Assembly (NCBI GenBank): GCA_037501455.1
Contig: CM074862.1
Span: 65,937,501 to 66,001,500, forward strand
DNA: 64,000 nucleotides
Reading direction: 5' to 3'
Origin: Lantana camara
Taxonomy: Eukaryota > Streptophyta > Magnoliopsida > Lamiales > Verbenaceae
Part shown: positions 21,760 to 33,880 of the stretch, piece by piece
How the letters are laid out: each line of letters begins with the position of its first letter
How positions within the stretch are numbered: the first letter of the stretch is position 1
Notes under the pieces: model-generated
Told to the model about the DNA's origin: nothing
Database searches by the model: none
Seen by the model: only the letters and a program-made list of their open reading frames with translations
Translations under genes and position numbers: made by a program

Positions 21760-23713
21760 TGTTAGGAATAGTACCCTAGAAAGCCGATTAGTCATAATCC
21801 GTTTTGGGACTTTCCTGGTATCACAGACAATCTTTGAATAATATATGATTGATTAATATCATAGGCAAACACTTCTTTATATGCTCTTGTTTGGTATGCG
21901 TTTACTTTAGCTGTGCATGTATGAGAACTCCCCTAATCCTGATGACTTTAGGACTCTACCATTTAGGTGAAATGGTTCATGAAACGAGCCCTATATCACA
22001 TAAGTCATGATTAGTAAAATACTCCAAGCCGATGAGTCCTACAGACAGTGGGAGTGTCAACCTGACTCCTCTAAGGCTTGCTTGTGGGATCACGCCCTTA
22101 AGAAGGACCACCTTGTTTCATGGAGGTGCAAAGTGTATAGTTGATACGTGCGTGATACATGAGGGTGCTTACTTCAATAAGTAAGTTCACTGAGGTGCCC
22201 CGTGTGAGAAGATTCCTAAATGGGAAAGGAAGTTTCTATTTCAGGAAATGGAAACTTCCAGATTAGGAAATATCTCACGAGTCATTGATGTGATCAATTG
22301 ATCCTTAGACTTGAGGTTCCATGTCACTTTATAAGTTAACTCTGTAGTCTTTGGTATAAGCTTTAAAGGTTGTCGCCTTAGACAACTGATTCAAGGCTTA
22401 TGCTGGGGCTGCATAAGTGACTCATGGAAGTGAATGAGAATCAAGAAGGGCCCTACACTTGCATATGCAAGGTGATCTCTTACTGTGTAAGTCATTCATA
22501 TGCCATATGGAGTCCTTGGCTAAGGCAGTAGATCAAGACATCAAGAAAAGGGTTTCTTGGATTGAGATCAAATGGATATGAAATGCACTTAGCTTTAAGA
22601 CCGGATTATTAGGTTTCTGATTATTCCCTTGCCCTAGATCTTGGTTGAGAGATAGTAAGTAGGAGGATTGTATCTCACATGAATCAATGACTTAAAGGTT
22701 CTGTCGAATCCGAACATTCCAATTCAGCTAGGGGTTAAACACCTGTTGCTAGACTATGGTCGTTTAATCTGTGGACTGATTAATTAATTAGTGAATTAAT
22801 TAATTGGGGTCACTGCTAATTGAATTGAGAACCTAGAGGGTCACACACAACAACTTGGTTACATGAGTTGAGGCTTGAAAATGATTAAACGAGTTAATCG
22901 GGCCAAGAGGGTTCCACACGTGTGAAATCACACATGTGGCTCACGTGAGTGACACGTGTCACACACGTGTGGATATATATATTATATATATATATATGTA
23001 TTAAATAATTAAATGTGTTAATTATTTAATAGACTTTGGTTTAATTTTGAATTAAAAAGAAAGTCTTATTTTGGAGAAAATAATCTAGTTAATTAATTAC
23101 GAATTAATTAATTAGATAAAAATAAGTTATTTATTTTATAATAAATAAAGTATAAAATTATCCAAAAATAGTTTAGATACTTTTAGCTCTCTTAAAAGTT
23201 GACTTGAATTAGAATTCAAAGTCAAAGTTGGAAAATACTTGATGATCAAGTAATAGGAGAGAGAGGAACCAAATCCTTGCCCAACAAGGAATAGGATCGG
23301 CGCCCCTCTCCCTTTCCTATATATAGGGGAGCTCATGCTCCCCTTTAGAGCTAATTGGCAATTCTTTTGGTTCATGTGTTGAACACCTTCCTTTCTCCAA
23401 GATTAAATTAAACCCTAGGTTAAGCCTAAACACTAACTAGAGAACTAGCATCCTTACTAGTTAGATTGTGATCAAGTTGGTGGACTTTCTCTAGAGACTT
23501 CAAGTTAGAAGTTTGAAGATTCGAGCTTTACCAAGGAGAGGGGATCAAGCCGCGAGAAGAGCGTTCTTGGGTGGCTTGAAACGCTTCAAGAAAGAAAAAA
23601 AGAAAAGTAAGTTTTCTATCTTTACGAATTTGGTTACACGATTGCGAGTTCAAGATCCTTTTGTTGGGAAAAAATTTTAAATTCCGCTGCTTTCTGATTC
23701 GTGTTTTCCGACA
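21760..23713 (+). mobile_element. Solo copia C LTR inside gypsy G 5' LTR
   Basis: 1954 bp, TGTTAGG...CCGACA, with TSD CACCG (21755-21759, 23714-23718). It is more diverged from the C 5' and 3' LTRs than they are from each other (for example in 21775-21860), so it is a separate insertion rather than part of the composite's duplication. No internal copia sequence remains. It retains the G-box cluster (about 22918-22970) and TATA block. Confidence 0.92.
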
Positions 23714-25042
23714 CACCGTTGTATCACCCAAGTAACTAGGAAGCTTTATTACTCGAGAGATACTTCGGCGAACAGACAGAACATAACAAAGATCAGAGTA
23801 ACCAGTGTTGCCAACGCAGCGGAATTTTAGAATAATTTTAAACTTTTGAAAACATGAATGCAACACAGTAGTATATGCATAACCACAGAAACAAGTAGCC
23901 ATAATATTAACATAAAACCTTAGTTCAATAGGAAAACAAAGGAACATAATAAAAACGGAGTCCAAGTAATTCAGGTCGTAGCCTGAACAAGTTCTCATAG
24001 TAAAACATGCAACGTAAAGGTAGAGGTAACCACGACTATGCAGGACAAAGGAAAAGTAACTAGCAATCCTGACTTAACAAAAGACCTCCTACAGCTTCAA
24101 GATACCTCTAGGAAGCGCCGGGCTGCCTACCTGAAACCATGAGGTCAGAAAACAGGGTAGAGGTATTAGTCAAAGGGACTAAGTGAGGTAATTTGCAGTA
24201 AGAAAGAGTAATTGGACTTGAAGGGTTTTGAAAGACTTTCTTAGCGACTTTCCTCAAACCGGAAAGAAACTCTTTTATCTTAAAACGGGATTTTTCACAA
24301 GCACACACATCAGAGGTTCTGGTTCATATATACTTTAAAACGGGAACAGGGTACGGGATATTTTTCAAAAGTATGAACCAGACTTTAAAACCAAAGTTTG
24401 CCCGCAAGCTAGGCCATATCCATCCTTTACTCCTCAAAACATTTACAAAGTTGGTATCGAGATCCGTTAGGACCCCGACACCCATAATCACATACACCAC
24501 CCCTTCTCCCCTTATTGTCGCGCCCAGGGAGCTACCCCGCGGTGACGTGCGAAACGGGAGGAATTTACCACCTCTCCCGACCTTCGATGTGGAGTAACCA
24601 ACCTCCGATTAAACCATCATCAAGGTCATTACGGTGGCCAGTATCATAGTAGCCATTGGCGCACGCCTCCCGGTCTACTACTAACCATACCGCCAGGGCC
24701 CAACATAACAAAGTTTCCAAAGCTTGCTTTCAGAATAACAAAGGTGCATAAGCACACAGAGTTCAGATGACTGAACCTTTAATCAAAGCAGTATAACAGT
24801 GAACAGAACGTATATCAGAGATCATTGACTTTAAACTCGAACCATTGTCCCAAACGGGAAAACGTTAACTTGAAAGATAGGAATCTTTGCACCCGAAGGC
24901 GTTGATTTTGAAATCATTTGAAAACGAAGGAATATTCATGGTTCCAGTTGAAATAGTTTAAACCTCACCTATTTATTTAGATAAGCTGATAGTTGGTAGA
25001 AGACAGGGTTCACACAGTACCCTGCGGATCCCAGAACTCGGT

Positions 25043-25047
25043 ATTAT
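25043..25047. other. Rearrangement junction, gypsy G LTR to copia gag
   Basis: Left of the site the sequence follows the G LTR (equivalent to 14252 GTATTAT); right of it, copia gag (equivalent to 9090 ATTATTTTAG). Only ATTAT is common to both. There is no TSD or element terminus here, so this is an illegitimate join and not an insertion boundary. Confidence 0.9.
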
Positions 25048-25201
25048 TTTAGATTCTGAGAAGAGAACTTATGTTATCTTCGAAGGGGAGCCTAGTCCCG
25101 AAGGGGAGGCTCCCACTCGGGCCGAGCGGGACGCGATTTAGAAGTGGAAGGATGATAATCTCCAAGCTCGTTGCCTTATATTGGCTAACATGTCTCCGGA
25201 C

Positions 25202-25918
25202 TAGGGATGTAAACGAATCGAATCGAGCCTAGCCGAACCCTACTGGTTTTTTTGGGTTCGAGTTCGAGTTCAAATATTTTTTCACGAACCCGAACTCGAA
25301 CTCGAGCCAGACGAATCTACAAATTTTGAGTTCGAGTTCGGTTCGAGTTCGAATAAAGGATTCGAATTTAGATCTAGATATTTTTAAAAAAAAAGGAAGA
25401 AACTGAAGGTTTAGATCTGAGAAGATGAGTGGGGATCGATGGCGAGAGGTGTAGATCTGAGAAGATGAGTGAGGCGGCGACGGCATGAGGTGTAGATCTG
25501 AGAAGATGAGTGGGGCAGCTACGGCGTGAGACAGTGGTGCGACAAGCAAATGAGCGAGTGGTGGGGTACTGATGGTGGTGTAGATCTGAGAAGAGATGGT
25601 GATGGGGATAGAGTAGTGGTGGTGCGACGACAACTCGACGGACTGTGAGAGGCGGCGGAAACGGTGATGTGGTGGCGGAGAGGGAAGCTTTAGTTTCTTG
25701 GTTTGCCAACAGAGTGTAGCGCGGCGGTGTCTTCGCGGCAGAATTGTGAAAATAAAATATAGGGTTTGCCGATTGAAATGAAATCATTGGATTTGGGAGA
25801 CAGTGGACGGCGGAAATGTTTTAGAGAATTAGTTCGGCACAACAGTGTAGGTATAAATATAATATGTTAATTATCAATATATATAAAATATTTATATATA
25901 TTGAATTCTCTAAAACAA

Positions 25919-25950
<32 letters not shown>

Positions 25951-26185
25951 ATATTACATAATTAATAATGATATATAATAAATATATTTTTTTTATAAAA
26001 ATATTAGGGTTCGCGAGCCGGCTCGCGAACCAAAACTTTAGAAAGAAAGGGTTCGAGTTCGGTTCGTGAAGGTCACGAATTGAGCCAGGGTTCGATTCGG
26101 GTTCGACTTCTTCGAACTCAAGCCCGAACCTTTGTTGATTCGGTTCGTTAGGCTCGCGAACGGGCTCGTCTCGTTTACATCCCTA
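25202..26185. mobile_element. Non-autonomous hAT-type element, copy B
   Basis: 984 bp, same terminal repeats and same TSD CTCCGGAC (25194-25201, 26186-26193) at the same point of copia gag as the copy at 9249. It keeps a 26-bp stretch with GAGCCGGCTCGCGAACC near 26015-26040 that copy A has lost, and has a shorter TA tract. It was duplicated along with its host rather than inserted independently. Confidence 0.9.
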
Positions 26186-28847
26186 CTCCGGACTTGCAAA
26201 GGCAACATGAGGCCAAGGAATTCGCTTGGGAGATTTACGACCACTTAGAGCAACTTTACCGCCCTCATGAACGTGTTACAAGGTATAACACTTCAAAGGA
26301 ATTGTTCCACTTGAGAATGAGGGAAGGTTCAAGTGTCCATGAATATGGACTCAAGTTTCTTGCCCTTACTGAGAAACTTGCCTCCATGGACATGCCACTG
26401 AAAGATGAGCTTTCAGTGGATTTGTTGCTAGCTTTGCTCCCACCATCATTCAACCCATTTGTCCTTAACTTCAATGTGAATCATGCTGGTGCTACTGTAG
26501 CTGAGTTGATTAGTCAGCTTGTGACTACTGAAAGCACGATCAAGAAGGACAATAAGGTTTTGATGGTGAATGCCCCTTCTTCCTCTTCTGGGCCTTCTAA
26601 AGGTAAGGGCAAGAAAGCCTAAAAGAAGAAGAAGAAACTCCTTAGGCCCACTGGTGGCGTTTCAAAGGGGAAGGCCCAAAAGAAGAAGCGTGATCAGAAA
26701 GAGGATGTTTGCTTCCATTGTGGCAAAGCGGGACATTGGAGGAGAAACTGCCCAGAGTACAAGGCTACTCTAAAGAAAGGTATCTTTCTCGTTGAAGTAA
26801 ATCTTTCTATTAATTCTAGTTCTTGGGTACTTGATACCGGTTGTGGAACTCATATCTGTAATAATGTACAGATGCTAAGTGAAGTCCAACTACTCAAAGA
26901 AGGAGAATGTGTCTTGAAGATCGGCGATGGCTCAAATGTTGAAGCTCGAGCTTTAGGCACAATTAGATTAGATTTAGGTAGTTTTGAGTTAGTCTTAAAT
27001 AAAGTCCTTTATGTACCGAGCATTATTCGTAATATAATTTCAGTTCCAATTTTAGATTGTGAAGGTTATGAAACTTATATTAAGAATAGTAAATACTTTA
27101 TCAAACAGAACAACTCTTCCGTTCACATCGGTACTCTAAGTAATGGACTTTATCTAACTCAGAATATCAATATTATGAATATACAATGAGAAACTAAACG
27201 TAAGAGAGATGACAAAGTTTCAGCTCCCTTATGGCACGCTAGATTAGGAAACATTTCCAAGAACAGAATTAGAAAGATAAAAACTTTAGGATCATTCTCT
27301 GAAAATGATCTTAAGGAGTTAACTTCTCGCGAATCCTGTCTCAAAGGAAAGATGTCCAAAGTTCCTTTTAAAGGGACCCTTGGAACGTGACACTAAGTTC
27401 TTGGATTTGATCCATTCTGATGTTTGTGGACCGCTCAGTGTAAGCACTAGAAACAATCATCAGTATTTCGTAACCTTTACCGATGATTTTAGTCGATATG
27501 GTTATGTATACTTAATGAAGTATAAATCTGAAGCTTTTGAGAAATTCTTAGAATTTCAAAAGGAGGTTGAGAACCAAACTGGTCACAAGATCAAAGCACT
27601 TCGATATGATCGAGGAGGCGAGTATCTTAGTGAAGAATTCCTTAATCATCTCAAAGATAATGGGATTATCTCTCAGTGGACTCCTCCGGGAACTCCTCAG
27701 CTTAATGGAGTTTCTAAGAGAAGGAATCGAACCTTACTTGATATGGTTCGTTCCATGATGAGTTTCACTGACTTACCACCTTCTTTCTGGGGTTATGCCC
27801 TAGAAAGTGCAGCAAAGATTTTGAATCTAATTTCCTCTAAGTCAGTCCCTAAAACGCCCTATGAAATGTGGCATGGTAAAATCCCTAGTTATTCTTACTT
27901 AAGAATTTGAGGTTGTCCTGCTTATGTGAAGAGGACAGTGGGAGATAAGTTAGAATCTCGTTCTAACTTATGCTACTTTGTAGGTTATCCTAAGGAATCT
28001 ACAGGATACTACTTCTATGATCAATCTGAGCAAAAGGTGTTTGTTTCCAGAAATGCCACTTTTCTTGAAGAACCGTTCCTTAAAGAAAAGAAAGGGAAGA
28101 TCATAGCATTAGGGGAAGTACAAAGTGAGCCCACGCCACCCACTGAAGAGACGTCCACTTCTGATCAACAACAACCAATCACGAATTTCGATACACATGA
28201 AAATCCTCCTCTAAGGCGTTCTGAACGCACTCCTAGACAGCCGGAGAGATGGTATGGATTCTTCCATGAAATCTCTCAAAAGGATAATGATCCTTTAACA
28301 TATGAGGAGGCACTTTCAGATTCTAACTCTGAACAGTGGATAGAAGCCATGAAATCCGAAATGGATTCCATGAACTCCAACCAAGTTTGGACCTTGGTAG
28401 ATTTGCCTGATGGGGTCAAACCCATAGGTTGCAAATGGATCTTTAAGAGAAAGCTTGGAGTTGATGGAAGCATTGCAGCCTACAAAGCAAGATTGGTTGC
28501 AAAAGGATTCACTCAAAGACCCGGCATGGACTTTGATGAAACCTTTTCACCAGTTGCAATGCAAAAGTCTATTCGGATCATGCTTGCCATTGCTGCATAA
28601 TATGACTACGAGATATGGCAAATGGATGTGAAAACTACCTTTCTCATTGGTGACATTGATAAAGACATTTATATGGAGCAACCTATAAGTTTCACATTCA
28701 GTGGGAGTGAGCAAAAGGTTTGCAAACTCCAAAGATCAATCTATGGATGGAAACAGGCTTCTAGGAATTGGAATATTCGATTTGATTAATCAGTCAAAGC
28801 GTTTGGCTTCATTCAAATTTTGAATGAATCATGTGTGTATAGAAAGG

Positions 28848-31800
28848 TGTAGCGCCCCAACGCCACAACCCCGCACCGTTGTATCACCCAAGTAACAAGG
28901 AAGCTTTATTACTCGAGAGATACTTCGACGAACGGACAGAACATAACAAAGATCAGAGTAACCAGTGTTGCCAACGCAGCAGAATTTCAGAATAATTTTA
29001 AACTTTTGAAAACATGAATGCAACACAGTAGTATATGCATAACCACAGAAACAAGTAGCCATAATATTAACATAAAACCTTAGTTCAATAGGAAAACAAA
29101 GGAACATAATAAAAACGGAGTCCAAGTAATTCAGGTCGTAGCCTGAACAAGTTCTCATAGTAAAACATGCAACGTAAAGGTAGAGGTAACCACGACTATG
29201 CAGGACAAAGGAAAAGTAACTAGCAATCCTGACTTAACAAAAGACCTCCTACAGCTTCAAGATACCTCTAGGAAGCGCCGGGCTACCTACCTGAAACCAT
29301 GAGGTCAGAAAACAGGGTAGAGGTATTAGTCAAAGGGACTAAGTGAGGTAATTTGCAGTAAGAAAGAGTAATTGGACTTGAAAGGTTTTGAAAGACTTTC
29401 TTAGCGACTTTCCTCAAATCGGAAAGAAACTCTTTTATCTTAAAACGGGATTTTTCACAAGCACACACAAGCACACACATCAGAGGTTCTGGTTCATATA
29501 TACTTTAAAACGGGAACAGGGTACGGGATATTTTCCAAAAGTATGAACCAGACTTTAAAACCAAAGTTTGCCCGCAAACTAGGCCATATCCATCCTTTAC
29601 TCCTCAAAACATTTACAAAGTTGGTATCGAGATCCGTTAGGACCCCGACACCCATAATCACATGCACCACCCCTTCTCCCCTTATTGTCGCGCCCAGGGA
29701 GCTACCCCGCGGTGACGTGCGAAACGGGAGGAATTTACCACCTCTCCCGACCTTCGATGTGGAGTAACCAACCTCCGATTAAACCATCATCAAGGTCATT
29801 ACGGCGGCCAGTATCATAGTAGCCATTGGCGCACGCCTCCCGGTCTACTCCTAACCATACCGCCAGGGCCCAACATAGCAAAGTTTCCAAAGCTTGCTTT
29901 CAGAATAACAAAGGTGCATAAGCACACAGAGTTCAGATGACTGAACCTTTAATCAAAGCAGTATAACAGTGAACAGAATGTATATCAGAGATCATTGACT
30001 TTAAACTCGAAGCATTGTCCCAAACGGGAAAACGTTAACTTGAAAGATAGGAATCTTTGCACCCGAAGGCGTTGATTTTTAAATCATTTGAAAACGAAGG
30101 AATATTCATGGTTCCAGTTGAAATAGTTTAAACCTCACCTATTTATTTAGATAAGCTGATAGTTGGTAGAAGACAGGGTTCACACAGTACCCTGCGGATC
30201 CCAGAACTCGGTATTATCTCCTGTAAGTGACAGACTACTATGAGCTTAAGGGTCTGAGTCCCACACATGATTAATGATTCATGATTGAGTGCGGGTAGTC
30301 AAGTATTAAAGTGTAAGATTGAAAAGAATACGACACATTTAAACAAGGGATAATCTTTCCCGAAGAAAGAATTCGGGCAAACGATTAGTCTCATTAGAAA
30401 GCTCGTATCAAAAGCTTAGGGGTATGTTCTTAGGGTCTTAGAACAACCCCAATGTGAACTTTGAAATCTACTTTGATCCCTTGTTTTTGAGAATTTTCGA
30501 AAAAGGCTTTGACCGTTGAATTCGTCTCTTTGAAATGATCAATTAGGTTAAAAGTCAAAATTCTTGGTCAAGGTCAAAGTCAAAGTCAAAGATCAAGGGT
30601 CAAAGTCAAAGGTCACTATTCAAGTATACGGTATATATACTGTATGTATATTGTACTTATACTGTATGTATACGTGTATTTATATAGTATGTATACGGTA
30701 TTTATACTGTATGTATACGGTATTTATACGGGGATACCTATCGTATTTATACAGTATTTATACAAGGTACATACAGTATTTATACAAGAATACATACGGT
30801 ATTTATACTAGAATACATACGGTATTTATACAAAAGTACATACGTATTTATTAGGGAAACACATATAGTATTTATACGAAAGTATACACGTATTTATACG
30901 TATTGGAATCAAATACGTATACGTATATTATACATGTATACCATAACATATATCAATTGGTCAAGTATAATTATATGTAACAATTAATTAAACATGTAAC
31001 ATTTAAAACTATAGGTTATACTTTAATTATATAACATTAAATAACATGTAACATTTAATTAAATCATGAAATGAATTAAATTACTTAAGTATGATCATAA
31101 AATAATTAAAATGTAACATATAACATGCTAGCATAATTTTCACATAATTAATTTGTCACAAAATTAAATTATGTAACACATTTCATAATAAACTATACTA
31201 TAAGAAATATAATTCATAATTCATGAATAATTAAAGCATAAATTAAATCACATAATTCATGCACAAAATAAAACATAAATTAAATCCTAAACCTAGCATA
31301 ATTAATAAATAAATTAAAACATAAAATAAAACACAAATTAAAACATAAATTAAACTAATTAAAACATAAAAAAAAATAAGAAAACTAACCTTAAAAGGGG
31401 GAGGAGTTCGGCCACTAGGGGGAGAGGAAGAGAATGGAGTGAGCACAAAATGAGACCCCAACACACTTATTTATAGTTGTTGGGAAGGACCAAAGTGCAA
31501 ATAATATTTATTTTAGGGACTTAAGGTGGGGTACTTTATGAAATTTCCAAAAATAGGTTTCCTTCTTTACATAATTGTCACAGCAGGGGTATTCTGGTAA
31601 TTTCACCTTTCACCTGCGTATTTTTTAAGTTGGAAAAGTGTCCAAGAGCTAGGAAATAAAATTAGCTTCGAAACGGTTACTCACGGGTCGAAATCGGACG
31701 TACGGTTTAAAAGTTATAAGCTTCGGAAGATTTGATTTTCTTGAATTTCGAAAATTAATTAAATTATGAAATAAATACTAGGATAAGATTTGAAGATCCG

Positions 31801-32233
31801 AAAGGCTTTCCAAAAATGTAGAAAAATTCGAGGAACGTTATGGTGATGATCTCAAGGGCTAAATCATTCTAACGAAGGAAATATTTCTTACCGACGGGAA
31901 TTCTTATTTGAAAATAAATTCTTAAGTTGCTTTGGACACATAAACGAAACCTCAAAGCATTGAAAAGAGAGTTGAAAAATTCCAAGAAAGTAGGTATAGG
32001 TTCTTTGAGGTCTCTTGAATAAAACGGTATAGTGTTGGTTCGGAAATAAGTAGTGCTTATAGGGTTTAAAGGTAGTTTCCCCCCCTTTGATCACCTAATA
32101 TCACATATGAGCACTCAATTCATGTAGGGATGCATGATATGATTTATTTTAAAAAATGGATCAAGTTCTATAAACGCCCTTACGTCGCCCTTAGTTTACC
32201 TTTATTGATCCGGTCCCGAACCGGGCTGTCACA
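28848..32233 (-). mobile_element. Solo gypsy G LTR in copia copy B
   Basis: 3386 bp, ends as the G LTR, with perfect TSD AAAGG (28843-28847, 32234-32238) at the same RT position as the full G in copy A. It contains the complete palindromic array (30625-30925), TATA box and donor/acceptor-like sites. LTR-LTR recombination of a full G element at this site would produce exactly this structure. Confidence 0.93.
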
Positions 32234-32238
32234 AAAGG

Positions 32239-33295
32239 AATTGGAGACCTCAGTGCAATTCTTAGTACTTTATGTTGATGACATCCTTCTTATTGGGAAT
32301 TCAAAGGATGACATGAAAGTGACTAAGTTATGGTTATCGAACCAATTCGAGATGAAAGATCTTGGTGATGCGTCCTACATCCTTGGAATAAAAATCTATC
32401 GAGATAGATCTAGAAGGTTGATAGGACTATCACAGTCGATGTACATTGACAAAGTATTGAAGAGATTCAATATGGAGTCAGCAAAGGTTAAGAACCTTCC
32501 TATGAGTGTAGGAACATGTCTTTCAAAGAAGATGTGTCCTAAGACTAACCTTGAGAAGGAAAGAATGACTCATACACCTTATGCATCACAATAGGTAGCA
32601 TAATGTAAGCAATGTTATGTACTCGACCGGATGTGGCTTATGCACTTAGTGTAACAAGTCGTTTCCAATCCGACCCTGGAGATGGTCACTGGGCTGCCAT
32701 GAAGAATATTCTCAAGTACTTGAAAAGTACTAAAGATTTACTCTTAGTTTACGGAGGTGAGAAAGATCTTACTGTCGAAGGATACTGCGATGCAAGCTTT
32801 GCATCTGACTTAGATGATTTTAAGTCAATGTCAGGATACATTTTCTGCCTAAAAGGTGGAGCAATGAGCTGGAAGAGTTCCAAGCAAACGACCACTGCAG
32901 ATTACACCACTGAGGCCGAATACTTAGCTGCAAATGATGCAGCTAAGGAAGGTGTTTGGATTAGAAACTTCATTCAAGAGTTGAATGTTGTTCCTAGCAT
33001 GAAAGACCCCATTACTGTGTTTTGTGACAACATTGGGGCGGTTGCTCAAGCAAGACAACCAAGATCTCACCAACGGACCAAGCACATTATGAGGAAGTAT
33101 CACCTAATCCGTGATATTATCAAAAGAGGAGATGTGCAAATTGAGAGGGTCACATCAGCAGAGAACGTGGCAGATCCACTTACTAAACCCCTTAGTCGAG
33201 AAGCTTTCCAAGGTCATCTTCAGAAGATGGGACTTAGAGTAGCTTTAGAATGGCTTTCACGGGCAAGTGGGAGATTGTTAGGAATAGTGCCCTAG
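32239..33295 (+). pseudogene. Copia C pol, C-terminal RT and RNase H
   Basis: Continues copia RT after the solo G LTR. RT palm YVDDILLIGN is at about 32272-32301, then YILGIKIYRDRSRR and YIDKVLKRFNM. A stop occurs at about 32592 and a frame change just before TRPDVAYALS (32622). RNase H has CDAS (D), TEAEYLA (E) and CDN (D), and ends near LTKPLSREAFQGH. The reading frame runs across the purine tract (GCAAGTGGGAGAT) and stops at 33293-33295, 20 bp inside the LTR. In an intact element these domains would join the RT start in the same polyprotein. Confidence 0.9.
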
Positions 33296-33880
33296 AAAGC
33301 CGATTGTATATCCGCTTTGTGCTTTTCCTTATTGTAATCACAGACAATCTTTCAATGAAATAACGAATTGAGGCAACACTTCTTTATATGCTCTTGATTG
33401 GTATGCGTTTACTTTATCTGTGCATGTATGAGAACTCCCCTAATCTTGATGACTTTAGGACTCTATCATTTAGGTGAAATGGTTCATGAAACGAGCCCTA
33501 TATCACATAAGTCATGATTAGTAAAATACTCCAAGCCGATGAGTCCTACAGACAGTGGGAGTGTCAACCTGACTCCTCTAAGGCTTGCTTGTGGGATCAC
33601 GCCCTTAAGAAGGACCACCTTGTTTCATGGAGGTGCAAAGTGTATAGTTGATACGTGCGTGATACATGAGGGTGCTTACTTCAATAAGTAAGTACACTGA
33701 GGTGCCCTGTGTGAGAAGATTCCTAAATGGGAAAGGAAGTTTCTATTTCAGGAAATGGAAACTTCCAGATTAGGAAATATCTCACGAGTCATTGATGTGA
33801 TTAATTGATCCTTAAGACTTGAGGTTCCTTGTCACTTTATGAGTTAACTTTGTAGTCTTAGGTATAAGCTTTAAAGGGTG

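Larger units (their letters stand above)
12890..25047 (-). mobile_element. Ty3/gypsy chromovirus G (Tekay/Del-like), 5' LTR truncated
   Basis: Inserted in copia RT with TSD AAAGG (12885-12889; the partner survives at 32234-32238 beside the solo copy). On the minus strand: 5' LTR (25047 back to 23719, then 21759-21729, split by a solo copia LTR), PBS (21709-21721), extra ORF (21601-21200), gag-pol (20598-16251), purine tract (RC of 16240-16251) and 3' LTR (16239-12890). The C-terminal chromodomain and Met-tRNA PBS place it among plant chromoviruses, most like the Tekay/Del lineage. The 5' LTR lacks about 2 kb because of the fusion at 25043-25047. Confidence 0.92.
21729..25047 (-). repeat. Gypsy G 5' LTR, split and truncated
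   Basis: Pieces 21729-21759 and 23719-25047 match the 3' LTR from 12890 to about 14256. The solo copia LTR at 21760-23713 splits it, with TSD CACCG. At 25043-25047 it changes abruptly to copia gag, sharing only ATTAT with it. It shares several single-base differences from the 3' LTR with the solo G LTR at 28848, for example CGCCCAGG where the 3' LTR has CGCTTAGG. Confidence 0.9.
25043..28847 (+). pseudogene. Copia gag-pol, copy B (duplicate, broken)
   Basis: This matches copy A from about 9086 to 12889, roughly 98-99% by eye, and includes the same hAT insertion. It lacks the gag start. It shares with copy A the gag stop before KWKDD, the stop after KGKGKKA (26620) and the 1-bp insertion at about 27380. 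Its own defects are stops in RIWG (27908), after DLRIMLAIAA-equivalent sequence (28598), and in NIQ (27187). It keeps an open codon where copy A has TGA 12775. The differing private mutations show both copies decayed after duplication. gag residues (EFAWEIYDHLEQLYRP), CCHC, protease, integrase and partial RT are readable. RT is cut at 28848 by the solo G LTR. Confidence 0.9.
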
